Shown piece after piece: positions 26,494 to 37,391 of a DNA stretch of 64,000 bases (the stretch's first letter is position 1; every line of letters begins with the position of its first letter). The notes under the pieces are model-generated. The model ran no database searches. It saw nothing but the letters and a program-made list of their open reading frames with translations, and was not told where the DNA came from. The translations under genes were made by a program, and so were the position numbers. Origin of the DNA: Rhodosporidiobolus odoratus (Eukaryota > Basidiomycota > Microbotryomycetes > Sporidiobolales > Sporidiobolaceae). Where the stretch lies: positions 1,798,001 through 1,862,000 of the forward strand of contig JAOANU010000001.1 of NCBI GenBank assembly GCA_034387635.1. Direction: 5' to 3'.

Positions 26494-28590
26494 ATGATGG
26501 AAGACTCGAAGTTACCTGAACCGCCCATCAAAGTCGCGCAGGCCTCGCTCGACCGTACTCAACTTAGCCCCTCCGACAACAAAGCCCCACTTTCAGCCTC
26601 GTCAACCAGCACCAGTCAAGAGGAGGCCGCTGTCACGGAAGGCACAGCAGCCTTGGAGGCGGCACATCTGCCGGCGGACCTTCCGCAGGAGTTGGAGTAC
26701 GAGTTGGTCATGGCTTGGAGAGGGGAGAAGAGGGTTGTCAAGATCAAAGAGATGGACACGGTGCGTCTCCTCACACCCGACCATTGTACTGTGTATCTGA
26801 CTACGAAGCGCGCGCACAGGTCGGAGATCTCAAGCAGCTTCTTTGGTCCCTCACTACGGTTCCGCCGGAAAGGCAGAAAATCGTCGGCCTCGTACGCGGC
26901 AAGTTGCCGGGTGACGAAGAGGAAGTCGTAAAGCTTGGTCTCGGAGATACGTCGCTGAAGAAGAAGGAGTTTATGATGATCGGTACTCCAGAGGGCGAGG
27001 AATCCAAGGCGGTCGGCCCGTCCGCTCAGGACGAGGGCGATCTGGACTACGGCCAGGCTGAGGCGCAGAAGAAGGCCTATCTTGCAGTACAGAGCGTGCG
27101 TAACCGGAGGAAGCTCAAGGAACATGCGGAGAAGCTGCAGGTGGATGTGATGGTAAGAAGATTCGTCCCCCTTGCACAAACAGCCTCGCAAGTGTCTCGA
27201 CCTATTACGCCGCCGCCTTGCATACCATGCATCGCGCTTGGAGTATGCCCACTCGCTAACATGTGAATACTCGTCCATAGGCGCCCCCTCGGCCTGGCAA
27301 AAAGCTTCTTGGTTCGTCCCTGCTTCTCTTCCTCTTCCTCGATACGCGGACCCAAGTTTTACTGACTTCTGCGCTTCTCCTCTCAGTCTGCGACCTGGAC
27401 TACTGTATCATGGATACTCGGGGCTGGCAAGAACCCGCCTTCTCAACTCAGCTCTTCATGCGCCCTTACCTGCACGACATGCTCAAGGCGATCTCGCCGT
27501 GGTACGATGTGATCTTCTGGAGTCAAACACAGTATGTCCTATTATCTGCACTCCTCTATACCGTGCTGATACTGCGTGCGCAGTTGGCGATGGCTGGAAC
27601 AGAAGCTCATCGAGCTAGACGTGTGTTATCCCTCAGCCTCTCTTTCTTGCGGGACCCATCCATAACAGCCCTCCTTGGCGGCAGATCATCGGTCCGTCGA
27701 AGCAGGGCGACTACCACATCGTGACCGCGCGTTCGCTTTCTGTCTCTCGGGCTAGCCCCGTCCAACCGGTTCGAAATCTGGCTGATGGTCTGGCTCTCGC
27801 CAAATGCAGACCCTCGACCGCTCACCAATGTTCTCCGTATACTCGGAGAAGGACGGAAAGCCTTGGAAGCACGAAGTCAAGGCTCTCGGTATCATCTGGG
27901 CCAAGGTGCGTATCTTTCTTTCTCTCTCGACCAGGTGCGCCTTGCTGACCGCCCTTCCCGGTAGTTCCCTGAGTACACGGCCGAATCGACGATTCACATC
28001 GACGATCTTGGCAGGAAGTACGCACAGTGTTTCCGCCTGTCTTGCTGCGAGCAGCTTATTCCTTTTCTCGAACAGCTTCGCCATGAATGTAAAGAACGGG
28101 TTGAGGGTGAGCTACCGGTCCCCAAGGCGTACCTTCCGCTCTCAAGTCTTCCACGCCCCGGCCGCTCACTAGGCGAGGTGCTAGACGGGCAGCGGCATGG
28201 CATCCTTCGCCCCGCTCCTTGCCCAGCATACTTTCCAGATTCTGGCGTCGCTGACTTGCGCTCACCAACAGGTCCACGCTTACAAAGATGCTCTCACGCG
28301 AGGTAACGATCAGACGGACAGAGAGATGCTGTATGTGGCCAAGTGCGTGCAACAGCAATTTCTCCCTACCTCAGCCCTCGCTCTCCTTTCTTCCTTCACT
28401 CACCGTAGCGACCCGCAGATATCTGCTCCAGCTCGTCAATATTGCGGACGTGACTCAGCTCGACCACTCGCGCTTCCGCAAGTGCAAGCTACCATTGCCA
28501 GAAGGTGTCAACGACCCGCTCGACCTCGTCAAGCGGCACAACGCGCCCGATCCGCCTGCTGCTCCGGAACCCGAGCAGAAACGGTCTTGA
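26494..28590 (+). CDS. Ubiquitin-like domain-containing CTD phosphatase (UBLCP1-type)
   Basis: HAD-family phosphatase that in animals and plants dephosphorylates the nuclear 26S proteasome; absent from S. cerevisiae. A disordered acidic N-terminus is followed by a ubiquitin-like domain (YELVMAWRGEKRVVKIKEMDT, VGDLKQLLWSLTTVPPERQK, GLVRGKLPGDEE). The phosphatase part begins PRPGKKLLVCDLDYCIMD, then MRPYLHDMLKAISPWYDVIFWSQ, MFSVYSEKDGKP, EVKALGIIWAKFPEYT, IHIDDLGRNFAMNVKNGL and RYLLQLVNIADVTQLD. The order and spacing match UBLCP1 end to end. The first catalytic motif is DLDYC where the family has DVDYT, so the usual Thr/Val after the second Asp is Cys. About ten introns; either ATG at 26494 or 26497 can start. 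Confidence 0.85.
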
Positions 28591-28925
28591 TCGTCCTTTC
28601 CTACCTGATGTCGTGTCCCCTTCTCGTCGTTGTACAGCTTCTTCGTTTCAGTGCTACCTTGTCGTCAACTCTTTAACTTCGCAACAAAATCCCCACATCT
28701 TCCTTCTACCTGTACGTGTACGGCAAGGACCAGCTTCCGCACCGTGCACACCTTGATGCAGCTGTACTGCTTCGAATTACGTGAGAGAGCACAGCGACGC
28801 TAAAAAGGTCTGGGAAGGGGCGATGCCACTCCGCGGACACGGTTCTTGAGCTGATTCTTGCCGGCTCCTTCGCTTCGTCTTCTTTGAGTCTTGTTGTCCC
28901 AATATCCACACACCCGCTTAACACC
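28591..28925. other. Intergenic, no gene seen
   Basis: 3' flank of the UBLCP1-type gene (T/C-rich) and promoter of the next gene. No repeat or RNA gene noticed. Confidence 0.45.
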
Positions 28926-30100
28926 ATGGGTCTTATCTGGACTGACTCGCTCCCTGGCGCTGGCTCGTCCAAACCCTCGCCGCCGAAGGACAGTCTCGTG
29001 AGTCTCCTTTCGCTGCCCCCGACAGTCCCCGCTGACCACTGGACGAAATGCAGGCTCCGACAGTCCTCAAGTACCTCAAAGCTGCTGGCGTGGAGCCAGA
29101 GAAGGGATCGAGGCTGTTAGGCATGAGGACGGTGAAGAAGCGGACCGAGGCGGTGCGTTTCCTCTCCTCCTCCAGGCGGCTGAGTTATCCCACCAACGGC
29201 TGGTACGCACGCTCGAAGGCGACGATTGCGGAATTGGGCAGCGTCAGCTGTGCTAGCGACCGCCCCCGACCCTTGCTGTTCCCGTTCCAGCGGCTGCTTT
29301 TACTCGTCTCCTTTTCATCTTGCGGGTGAGCTGACCAAGTCGACTCCGTCGTCTTTTCCTTGCACAGCATATCGAGATGAACCGCGACTATAACGGCAAG
29401 GATGGCTACCGACACCACCGTCACCTCGACGCTACCCTAGGCAACGACCATGTCGACTCGAAGGCTTTGTTCTACAACCCCAAGGCAGACCTCGAGCACA
29501 AGTTGGCACTCCTCGACGTACACCATGACCATAAGTTCGGATCGCTCAAACTGACGGTACGCTCTCTTGACTCGCCACCGTTTCTGCCCTTTTCTGTTTT
29601 CCCGACAGCCGTTGCTCTCCACGCGCTAACTGATGATGGCCAACTTTGCAGGACAAGCGTCTCAACAGGTTGCCGCCTCCCCAGCCGACGCTGCCAATCC
29701 ACATCACACCTGAGATGCTCGCTGGTCTCCTCGCCAAAGCCGGTATCGGAAAGGACCTGTCTAAGGTGGCTGTGAATATCGAGATTCACGAGACTGTGGT
29801 TGCGACGCTCAAGCAAACGAAAGGTGTGCTTTTCCACGTCCTCCTTGCCCCCGCTATTTTACTACCCGAACACTGACTACACTACACTTTGGTCACACAG
29901 AGGCCTACCTCGCCGTCCTGTGCTCTGACCTTCCAAGCACCAAGCCAATCACCCGCGACCCATCCCTGAGCGAGCGCTGGGTTGTCGCCCCGAAAAAAGA
30001 CGACGGCGTCAGGCGCCTTGTCCTCTTGTACAAGCTCACCTCCAAGTTGACAGTCCAGGTTCACTTCGAGGTACAGATCAAGGTCACTAAGCTCAGTTGA
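28926..30100 (+). CDS. Unrecognised protein
   Basis: Five exons join cleanly: MGLIWTDSLPGAGSS..., APTVLKYLKAAGVEPEKGS, HIEMNRDYNGKDGYRHH with KADLEHKLALLDVHHDHKF, DKRLNRLPPPQPTLPIHITP with EMLAGLLAKAGIGKDL, and AYLAVLCSDLPSTKPITR to the stop (30098-30100). It is about 240 residues, hydrophilic and His-rich in the middle (YRHHRHLD, LDVHHDHKF), with no signal peptide or membrane span. The consistent codon phase across four introns supports a real gene. I do not recognise a family and propose no function. Confidence 0.65.
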
Positions 30101-30511
30101 AGTAGTCGTTACGGTTACTGCAGGTTATTGAGTGCTGAGAGGGCGAGTGTTGGTGACGGAAGTTGTCTGAGAAGGTCTCGTTTGTTTTTGTCGTTTTTTC
30201 TGTACTTGGTTCTGTGTGCATGGGTCTTTCGTTCTTTCCTTGCAGTGCATTCAGAGCACTGGGACTGTGCGGAGGAGGCTGAAAGTCGACAGAGCAGAAG
30301 TCAACATTTTCTCGAGGGCGCTACTCAATGTTGCCTCGTCCCTCCTGGACATCTACGAGAGATGACAACCGCAATACTGTACTTCCCAGGGTAGAGGGAA
30401 TCCCGCAGGATTCTAGCGGGTGGTACAAGGAGGGGAATGGGCGAGTGATGCTAAGGAAGGGATGCAAGAGACAAAGCAAGAAGATAGGAGACGGGACCAG
30501 GCGAGGGCGGG
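30101..30511. other. Convergent intergenic region
   Basis: 3' flanks of the unrecognised gene (plus) and ESS1 (minus). T-rich tract near 30180-30240. No coding signal. Confidence 0.45.
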
Positions 30512-31334
30512 CTAAGCGGTGCGGAGGATGAGGTGCACTCCCGAGTCGGTGGAGACTGCGCAAACAACGCCATAAGTTGGCTCCGGAGGCAATGGAGAAA
30601 AAGGCAAGCCTACTGATGTCGCTCAGTTGCTCAACCTGAAGAGCGAATGAGGCGTCTTCGAATGGCTTCTGCATCTGGTTGCGACCGAAGTATCCTGTAT
30701 GAAGTCGAGCTAGCCGTCAGTATGACTGACACCGGGGAACGGAGGGGGAACGCACCAAGGTCGCCGCCATCCCTCGCACTCGAGCAGTCGCTCTCGGTCG
30801 AGGCCAGCTTGGCAAAGGCCCCTTTGAGATCGGGCGCATCCTTGAGCGTCTGCTCGTGGCCCTTGAGGATCTCGATGGCCTCCTCCTTCGACCTGGTGAT
30901 ATTGGCATCTTTCCACGACGCCGGTCGACGAGAACCAGAGTGCTTGATGAGGAGGTGAGAGGCGCGGACCTTGTTGGTACCGCCGGTCGTCTTTGATCCT
31001 GACGCAGAGGCGGAAGACTGGCTCAGGAATTCGGCGCCGGGGAGGGCGGTGAGGTCGGCGGATTCGAGATCAGAGGGAACCTCCCAGCGAGACTCTTGCG
31101 AGAGGGTGTTGTAGAAGTAGGGACGCTTGCGCGAGTTTGAGAAGCGGATCTCTAGAAAATCCAAACAGGGTCAGCGTAGTCTGTAAGGGGAGGTCCATCG
31201 AGGATGAGGGGGAGGAGATGACGGAAGTGGAGCGGGAGAACTCACCCCAGGGTTGGTCCTGCGGAGGTGTAGTGGACGGTCAGCATGCGGTCAGCGTAGT
31301 CTGTTACGCCTGTCCTACTCACTTGAGTTGCCAT
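30512..31334 (-). CDS. ESS1: Peptidyl-prolyl cis-trans isomerase Ess1/Pin1
   Basis: Isomerises phospho-Ser/Thr-Pro bonds, notably in the RNA polymerase II CTD. Exon 1 is 12 coding nt (31334-31323, MATQ). Exon 2 is 13 nt (31258-31246) and carries the first WW-domain Trp (DQPW). Exon 3 continues EIRFSNSRKRPYFYN, then SQESRWEVP, completing the WW domain. After a Ser/Ala linker the parvulin domain begins VRASHLLIKHSGSRRPASW (basic phosphate-binding loop), with STESDCSSARDGGDLGAF (active-site Cys) and, in the last exons, YFGRNQMQKPFEDASFAL and VSTDSGVHLILRT, stop at 30512-30514. The order matches Pin1. The linker is longer than in human Pin1. It is divergent from the MED25-like gene. Confidence 0.92.
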
Positions 31335-31463
31335 TGTCAGTCGTTGTTGTGTGTACAAGGTGAGAGAGAGGAAGTTGATCGGGGTCTCTCTTCGATAACA
31401 CGCTCTGCTTCGTCTGATAGGCCTGTACGGGACAGTCCAGGTGTCCTGCAGCTGTACAAGGGA
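31335..31463. promoter_or_regulatory. Divergent promoter, ESS1/MED25-like
   Basis: 129 bases between the ESS1 start (minus) and the proposed start of the MED25-like gene (plus). No TATA box stands out. The plus-strand start is itself uncertain. Confidence 0.4.
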
Positions 31464-34400
31464 ATGTCGAAACCACCACAACCGTCCCGAACCAAGAACA
31501 CGGTCCCCGTCGCCCTCGTCCTTGAACCTTCGCCTGTCTCGAATCAACTTCTGACTTCCTATTGCTCTTCAGTAGTAGCGTACGGTCTCTCTATGCTCTC
31601 GAAACCCTTCTCGGAAGCATTTCCGCTGACTCATATTGCACCAACAGCGCACTTCAAGTCCTTCACCCCCATACCCAGGTACCTCAACACTCCTTACCGC
31701 CTCCATATCAGGCCGTACATCCCTCGCTGGCTCTGGCCAAGCCCAGTCGCTGGCAAGAACCAACCCAGCGCGCTGGACATGATGGGATAGCCGCAACTGG
31801 CAATTCGGTCGGGGCCGCAGAGACGCAAACCCGGCAAACTCGCCGTGTCCTATAGTGTCCTTGCAGGAGTTGGGCGAAAGGCAGCATACTGATAGAGACT
31901 CGCGCTCCTTTACAGCTGCTCATCACCGCCGTCTGCCCCACCTCTCATGCAATCCCGCTCAACCCTTTCCTTCCTCCGGCTGCTTTTCTCGCCGCTCTCC
32001 CCTCCTTCATCCGCCGACCAGCGCGCCCGACCTCTACCTTGTGGCGCTCAACGACAGGTCTGCTACGAGCTATCAAACTTGCCCGGAAACGGCTCCTCGA
32101 AGGTTCGCTGGCCGGAGCTGGAGGAGAAGGTCGAGGGCAGTTGCCCAAGTATGTGGTGGTGATCTCGGCGACGGACGTGGAGAACATCGGAGGGAACGAG
32201 ATCTGGCTCGAAGATTACGACCAAGGCGAGACTTGGCAATCAGTCGCGAAGAACTTCACCAAGGTGCGTGGTTATCCATGGCTTTGTCTCTTCGCGATTG
32301 ACCCGTCCTCGTGTCAGGGTCAACACTGTACTACGTTGTTCTCCCTCATCTCGCTCGGCCACACCCCAAACCTCGAGGCTTTCTGGCGAGAGGTGAGCCT
32401 TTTCCTCGTTTCCCGTCCGAGCCTGACTCACCTTCAGCGCTGCAGTCTTGCGGGCGATTTCCTCCGAACCTAATATACAACTCGACGGGCCCTGCTCCTT
32501 CTTCCGGCTTCACCTTTCCACTGATCGCGCCTACCCACGCCTGCTTCCTCATCGGCTTCTACAACAACAACGCCCGACTCGGGCCGGTACCTGCGCGCAG
32601 TGAAACAGCCGGTACTACACCAGGCACGTCTGGAACGAAAAGACCCGCTCCGCCAGACGCGACTTCTACGAATAAAAAGTCAAAACCAAACCCACCGTCT
32701 TTGCCGCCCGCGACCTCAGGTTCTCCCCTACTCGGCAGTCTAGGCCTTTCCACCGCTCAAAAACCCACACCACCTGCCACGAAGCGTACGCCTTCTCAGC
32801 CACCCGCATCCGTCTTGCAGACATCTCCCCAGCTACAGCAAAAACCCTCGCCTTCGCTCTCATCCGCACCCGCCAACCTCACAAACGAGAACCTCCAGCA
32901 ATACATTCACGATATGCAGCTTAATGCGCAGCGGAACGGACAACCTCCGCCCTCCGCCTCGGAGTTGCAAGCTGCAGCCCTCGCCGCTTATGCCAACGAT
33001 CAGCAACAACGAGCAGCTGCGGCGGCGGCTGCTGCAGCGGGCGCACCTGGCAACGCGAACGGACCAGTCGGACAGCCCCCTTCTTCTCAGCAAGCTCGGG
33101 CGACACCTACTCCTCGGACCGCTAGTGCACCTCTGCCGGCGTCGTTGAACCAGATGAGCACCGCGCAGATCAACGCCTTACCGCAGCTCCCGCAAGATCT
33201 TAGGGCGCAGATCCAGGGCATGCTGGACTCGATCAAACAGAAGCTTGCGGCAGGGCAGCTGTCTCAGCAGGAAGCGCAGAGCCAGGTTGGCCGGTTGCAG
33301 GAGTTTGCCAACGAGTAAGACTAGCGGATCCCTTTGATGTTTCTGTTGCTGACGGCGTCTTCCGTGCTTCTTGTAGGAGTCGCCTTCGCATCGCTCGCAA
33401 CCAGCAAGCGGGATCGCAGGGCTCAAACCAGCCCACTGCCAATCATGGTCAAGGGCTCGGTCTCCATATCCCGTTAGCGCCCGGTCTACAGCAGCAGCCC
33501 CAGCCGCAGCAGCAACAGCACGGTCGACAATTGTCACAGCCGCAGCCACCAGCGCCGCCACAAAGGCAAGATTCGAACGATGGTAAACGCTCCTCGCCCG
33601 CTATCTGGCGAGGGCCCATCTCCTTCGCCTTCAACAACTCGTCCGGGAAGGCCGCGAACGAGTTCACGCTCTACTGTCAAGCTGTGCCTCTGCAGTCAAG
33701 CGCTATGCGGGACCTGTACGTTTCCTAATCTTCCCTGCCTTCCCTGCTACGCGTTGCTGACGCTGCTACTGTAGCGCCACCATCAAGCTTCCGCCATCCT
33801 TTCGTATCGCATCGCTCGTCCAGATCAAGATGTCCGCGCTCCAAGCTCTGGCACAGCAGCACACGCTGCCGGCGATGACGATGGAGCCGATCCCGAGTGA
33901 GGGAATTCCCAAGGAGTTGAAGGACAAGCAGCTGCAGCAGTCGGGCGGGAAGTCGAACGAGCAACTCTATACCATGTTCGCGCACACGCTAGAAACGAGA
34001 TCAAATGTACGTTACTATGCCGCAATTTACCTCTCCCACCTGCGCGCGACCTCTTTCGCTGATGACCTTGCGAAACGCAGTGCGGGATCGTCCGTTTCTC
34101 CGGAACACCGCACGGCATCGTCCTCGTCGCATACCCGAAAGAGTCGAAGATCCTCGGCCTCGTCTTCGCCAAAGTCGCTCTTCCCGACGCCTGGCTGAAA
34201 GCTACAGCGTCTCCTCCCGGGTCGGTCCCTCATCAACGCACCGCTTCTCATCAGCCGGTACCACAACCACTCCATGTCCCTCGACCTCCGTCCGCACAGT
34301 CACATCAACAGTCGGGAATGTTCTCCTCTCCCGTTCCCTTCAATCTGCAGCTACCTCCTCAGCCCAATACCGCTCAGCCTCCTCCTGCACCCCCGTTCGC

Positions 34401-34614
34401 AAACACCGCACCCTCTTCCCAGTCTTTCGCACTACAACCCCCGCAGCCCTTCAATCTCGCCCAGCCGCCGGCGGGCCATGCTCCTCCTCCTTCTCAGCAG
34501 CAACCGCCTTTACAGCCGCCCGTTCCCGAAGGAAGCGTCGGTGGCATGGATTTCGCCGAACTGCAGCGGTTGCTAGGGCCGGAGCAATTTGCTGCCATCA
34601 TGAGCGGAATATAG
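31464..34614 (+). CDS. MED25-like protein: vWA region plus PTOV/ACID-like domain
   Basis: Likely a Mediator-associated transcription co-activator. The proposed start MSKPPQPSRTKN leads into VPVALVLEPSPVSN, like the first strand of a vWA domain. Later exons give LLITAVCPTSHAIPLNP, YVVVISATDVEN, IWLEDYDQGETW and FSLISLGHTPNLEAFWRE, a vWA-like strand/helix pattern. A long Gln/Pro/Ala-rich linker follows. Then IWRGPISFAFNNSSGK, KLPPSFRIASLVQIKM, CGIVRFSGTPHGIVLVAYP and KESKILGLVFAKV resemble the PTOV/ACID domain of MED25 (compare the strand pattern in GCVHFPH... LLMLLYSS). The tail is Pro/Gln-rich and stops at 34612-34614. Exon borders before about 31900 are uncertain, so the N-terminal 100 residues are tentative. 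Confidence 0.6.
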
Positions 34615-34984
34615 GGCAAAGATACAGGACAGACCGAGTCGAGGTGGGTCAGCGGAGCCGGAGAAAAACGGCTGAAGGAGGAGTTCTTGTCTGTAAGAGT
34701 CACTGTCAGTGAGCAGTTGCAGACACTCTGTCGTCAATCCATGTTGCCATTGCTTTTCATACTTTTCCGTTTGCGAAATGAGGAGAACCCCGTCACTCTA
34801 TCGCAGCCCCGCAGCTGTGCGCTCGAGGCTGGCTTCGCATACATCTCTGCTACTCTATCGCCTCACTGTGCGAGGAAAGATGAGGCTCTGACTGTCACAG
34901 CCAGCCTCGATATTGGCGACGGCCAACATCTCTTCCGCCTGTCGTCGTCTCTTCTCGTTCATCCTCCAAGGTCCTCGTACTATC
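34615..34984. other. Intergenic, MED25-like 3' flank and EAF3 promoter
   Basis: No coding signal. The stretch before the split EAF3 start is T/C-rich. Confidence 0.4.
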
Positions 34985-36532
34985 ATGTGAGCCCTCTTCA
35001 ACCTTACTACATATCCATGCGGTCCTGCACGCCTTGTTGCGCAGACATAGTACGCCTTCGTCTCATCTCGTTTCGCAACAGGCCACCCCTCGCTTACGCC
35101 GAGAATGAACGAACTCTGTGCTTCCACGGTCCTCTCATGTACGAAGCCAAGGTCCGCGACGCCTTTCCTTGTCTTTCCCGTGGAAGCGAGCTAACTCTCC
35201 CTCTTTTTGCTGGATGCGATCGGTTCTTCCTCTCGTTCGCAGATCCTCAAGGCCGAGTTCTGGGAGAAGGGCAAAACCAAGAGTGGGCAAATTGGACCGC
35301 ACTACTACGTTCACTACAAGGGCTGGAAACAGACGTGCGTTTTCGCTCTTTTCTCCTTTTCCTGCTGGCACAACAACCCTGTGACGCAGTTCACCCCTCT
35401 CTCGACGAATCGTGCGATTGACTATTTGCTCCATGATGGTCTGTGCAGCTGGGACGAATGGGTCCCTGAAGACCGATTGTGCAAGTTCAACGAAGAGGGC
35501 ATTCGCAAGCAGAAGGCGCTCGTCGAGGCTCAGCGAGCCCGCGATGCTGCAGAGCGCGAGCAAGCCAAGATTGCGGAGGAGAACGCACGGCGAGCAGCTG
35601 CTGGTGGTGCGGGTCCGGGTGCGAAGGTGCTGCCCGGGCCAAGTACGGCTCGCGGGCAGAAGAGAGGACGAGATGGCGATGTATGTTCTTTCATCTCGGC
35701 GTGCATCCTCGATTCGCTACTGACCCTGGTATCGGAACTCGCAGTGGGCCGAAGACGAGTACATGAAGCGACCAGAGATCAGAATTTCTATTCCGGACAA
35801 CCTCAAGCTGCAACTCGTGGATGATTGGGAGGCAATCACGAAGAACCAGCAGGTTCGGCTCTTCTCTCTCGCGACTACAGGTGCAAGGTATCTTACACTC
35901 TTTCCGTACAGCTGGTACCCCTGCCCCGCAACCCTTCCGTTGACACCATCCTCGACGAATGGATGATCTACCTGCAAAATGAGGACGAGGACAAGAAGCG
36001 GTATGTGCTCGTTTCTCATCCGCTCGCCCTGGTGCACTGCTGACCGAGATATGCTGTGACAGGATCGCCGCCGAGGTCGCAGCTGGACTGGGACTCTACT
36101 TCAACAAGGCGCTCGGAAACAACCTCTTGTACCGCTTTGAGCGTGGGCAGTACCAAGAACAGTACAAGAAGTTGCAGGAGACCGACAAGCAGATGAGCTC
36201 GATATACGGAGGCGAGCATCTTCTGCGATTATTCGGTACGATGGTTCCTCTCATGCTGCAAGACAAGGACTGAATGTCGATTACTCCTGCTCCCCCGCAT
36301 AAGTTAACCTGCCCGAGCTCCTCGCCCATACAACGCTGGATCCGGAGTCCATGGGTGTCCTCAAGGAGAACATGGTCCAGTTCTTGCAGTCCGTTACCAT
36401 TTCCTCTCTTCCATACTCCCTGTGTTGATCTTGTTTTCTTCTCGCAGGTGGATGGACCTCAACCGGAAGGTACTCTTCGTACCCGAGTATATCGGTACAA
36501 GCTCGGGGTATCAGAACAATAACCGAGGTTGA
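34985..36532 (+). CDS. EAF3: MRG-family chromatin protein (Eaf3/MRG15)
   Basis: Chromodomain subunit of NuA4 acetyltransferase and Rpd3S deacetylase complexes; reads H3K36 methylation. The start codon appears split: AT at 34985-34986, intron 34987-35081 (GTGAGC...AACAG), then G at 35082. This gives MPPLAYAENERTLCFHGPLM, the usual N-terminus. The chromodomain continues YEAKILKAEFWEKGK, GPHYYVHYKGWKQTWDEWVPE. A charged linker (KALVEAQRARDAAERE) leads to the MRG domain: RPEIRISIPDNLKLQLVDDW, LPRNPSVDTILDEWMIYLQ, LGLYFNKALGNNLLYRFERG, YGGEHLLRLFVNLPELLAHT. It ends SSGYQNNNRG, TGA 36530-36532. About eight short introns. It converges with EMC8. Confidence 0.92.
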
Positions 36533-36641
36533 GGCGATGGTCTCCGGGTTGTGATACGCATCCGCAGTATGTGCGTGTTGCAGCGTCTCGCTTGTAATCT
36601 GTACAACATCTCTCACCACGCCTTGTGCTCGGCACTGGTCT

Positions 36642-37391
36642 CTATACCGTGACCGCTGCGTTACGTAACCAATCCACCTTGGCATTCTCAAGATGCTCGT
36701 CCAGATCGCCCAGCGCAACATGCCGCTTCGCCTTGACCTGGTCGAGTGCAGCAACGGCACTTCTCGCGTCTTCCAGACTGACCTGAGCAGCAGATAGCGT
36801 GGATGATCGCCAGCTTGCTGCAGCCGCGTCGAACAAGTAAGGCTGCGGAAGAAAGGCGTCAGTAGAGTAGACCAAACGAGCAGAAGCGAGAGGTCGAACG
36901 ATGAGTGCTGTTTCTCCCGAAGCTAGCCTCTCATTGTCAATCTACACCGGAGGAGATCAGCATCGCGGTCTACAGGGCAAGCGAAGACGGTACATACCAC
37001 CAAGACGAGCGCTTCCGGCCTTTCTTTCCGGATCGCCTCCGCCGCACTCCCTAGACCATGCGGTACACTCGTGTCGCCCAATCGCTCGTTTCCGACGTAC
37101 AGCCCGAGAATGCTCCATTGTTGCTGCTTGACGTAAACTTCCGCCTGCTCAACCCGCTCGTCAGCTTTGAAGATATCATCAGCGAAGGGCCGAGCGTACC
37201 AGCTGCAGCCCCAGTTCCATGGCCATACTCATTTCCGACCAGTGATGCAGCAGCGGAATGGCGTCGACGATAGTAGTGCCCGACGGCGAGGTGGTGCCAA
37301 TGAGTAGACCCGCAACAGTCGAAGCAGGGTACTTGGCGGCGTGCAGGACGACCTTGAGATACGCCAAAGGTGCAATACTGTAGCTGTTCAT
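36642..37391 (-). CDS. EMC8: ER membrane protein complex subunit 8/9
   Basis: Cytosolic subunit of the EMC insertase (MPN-like fold, UPF0172). ATG 37391 opens MNSYSIAPLAYLKVVLHAAK with YPASTVAGLLIG, the family's N-terminal signature, then DAIPLLHHWSEMSMAMELGL. Middle exons give QQQWSILGLYVGNERLGDTS and RKERPEALVLVV; the last exon PYLFDAAAASWRS... WLRNAAVTV ends at 36642. About 195 residues, as expected. EMC8/9 is present in many basidiomycetes though absent from S. cerevisiae. Confidence 0.87.
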
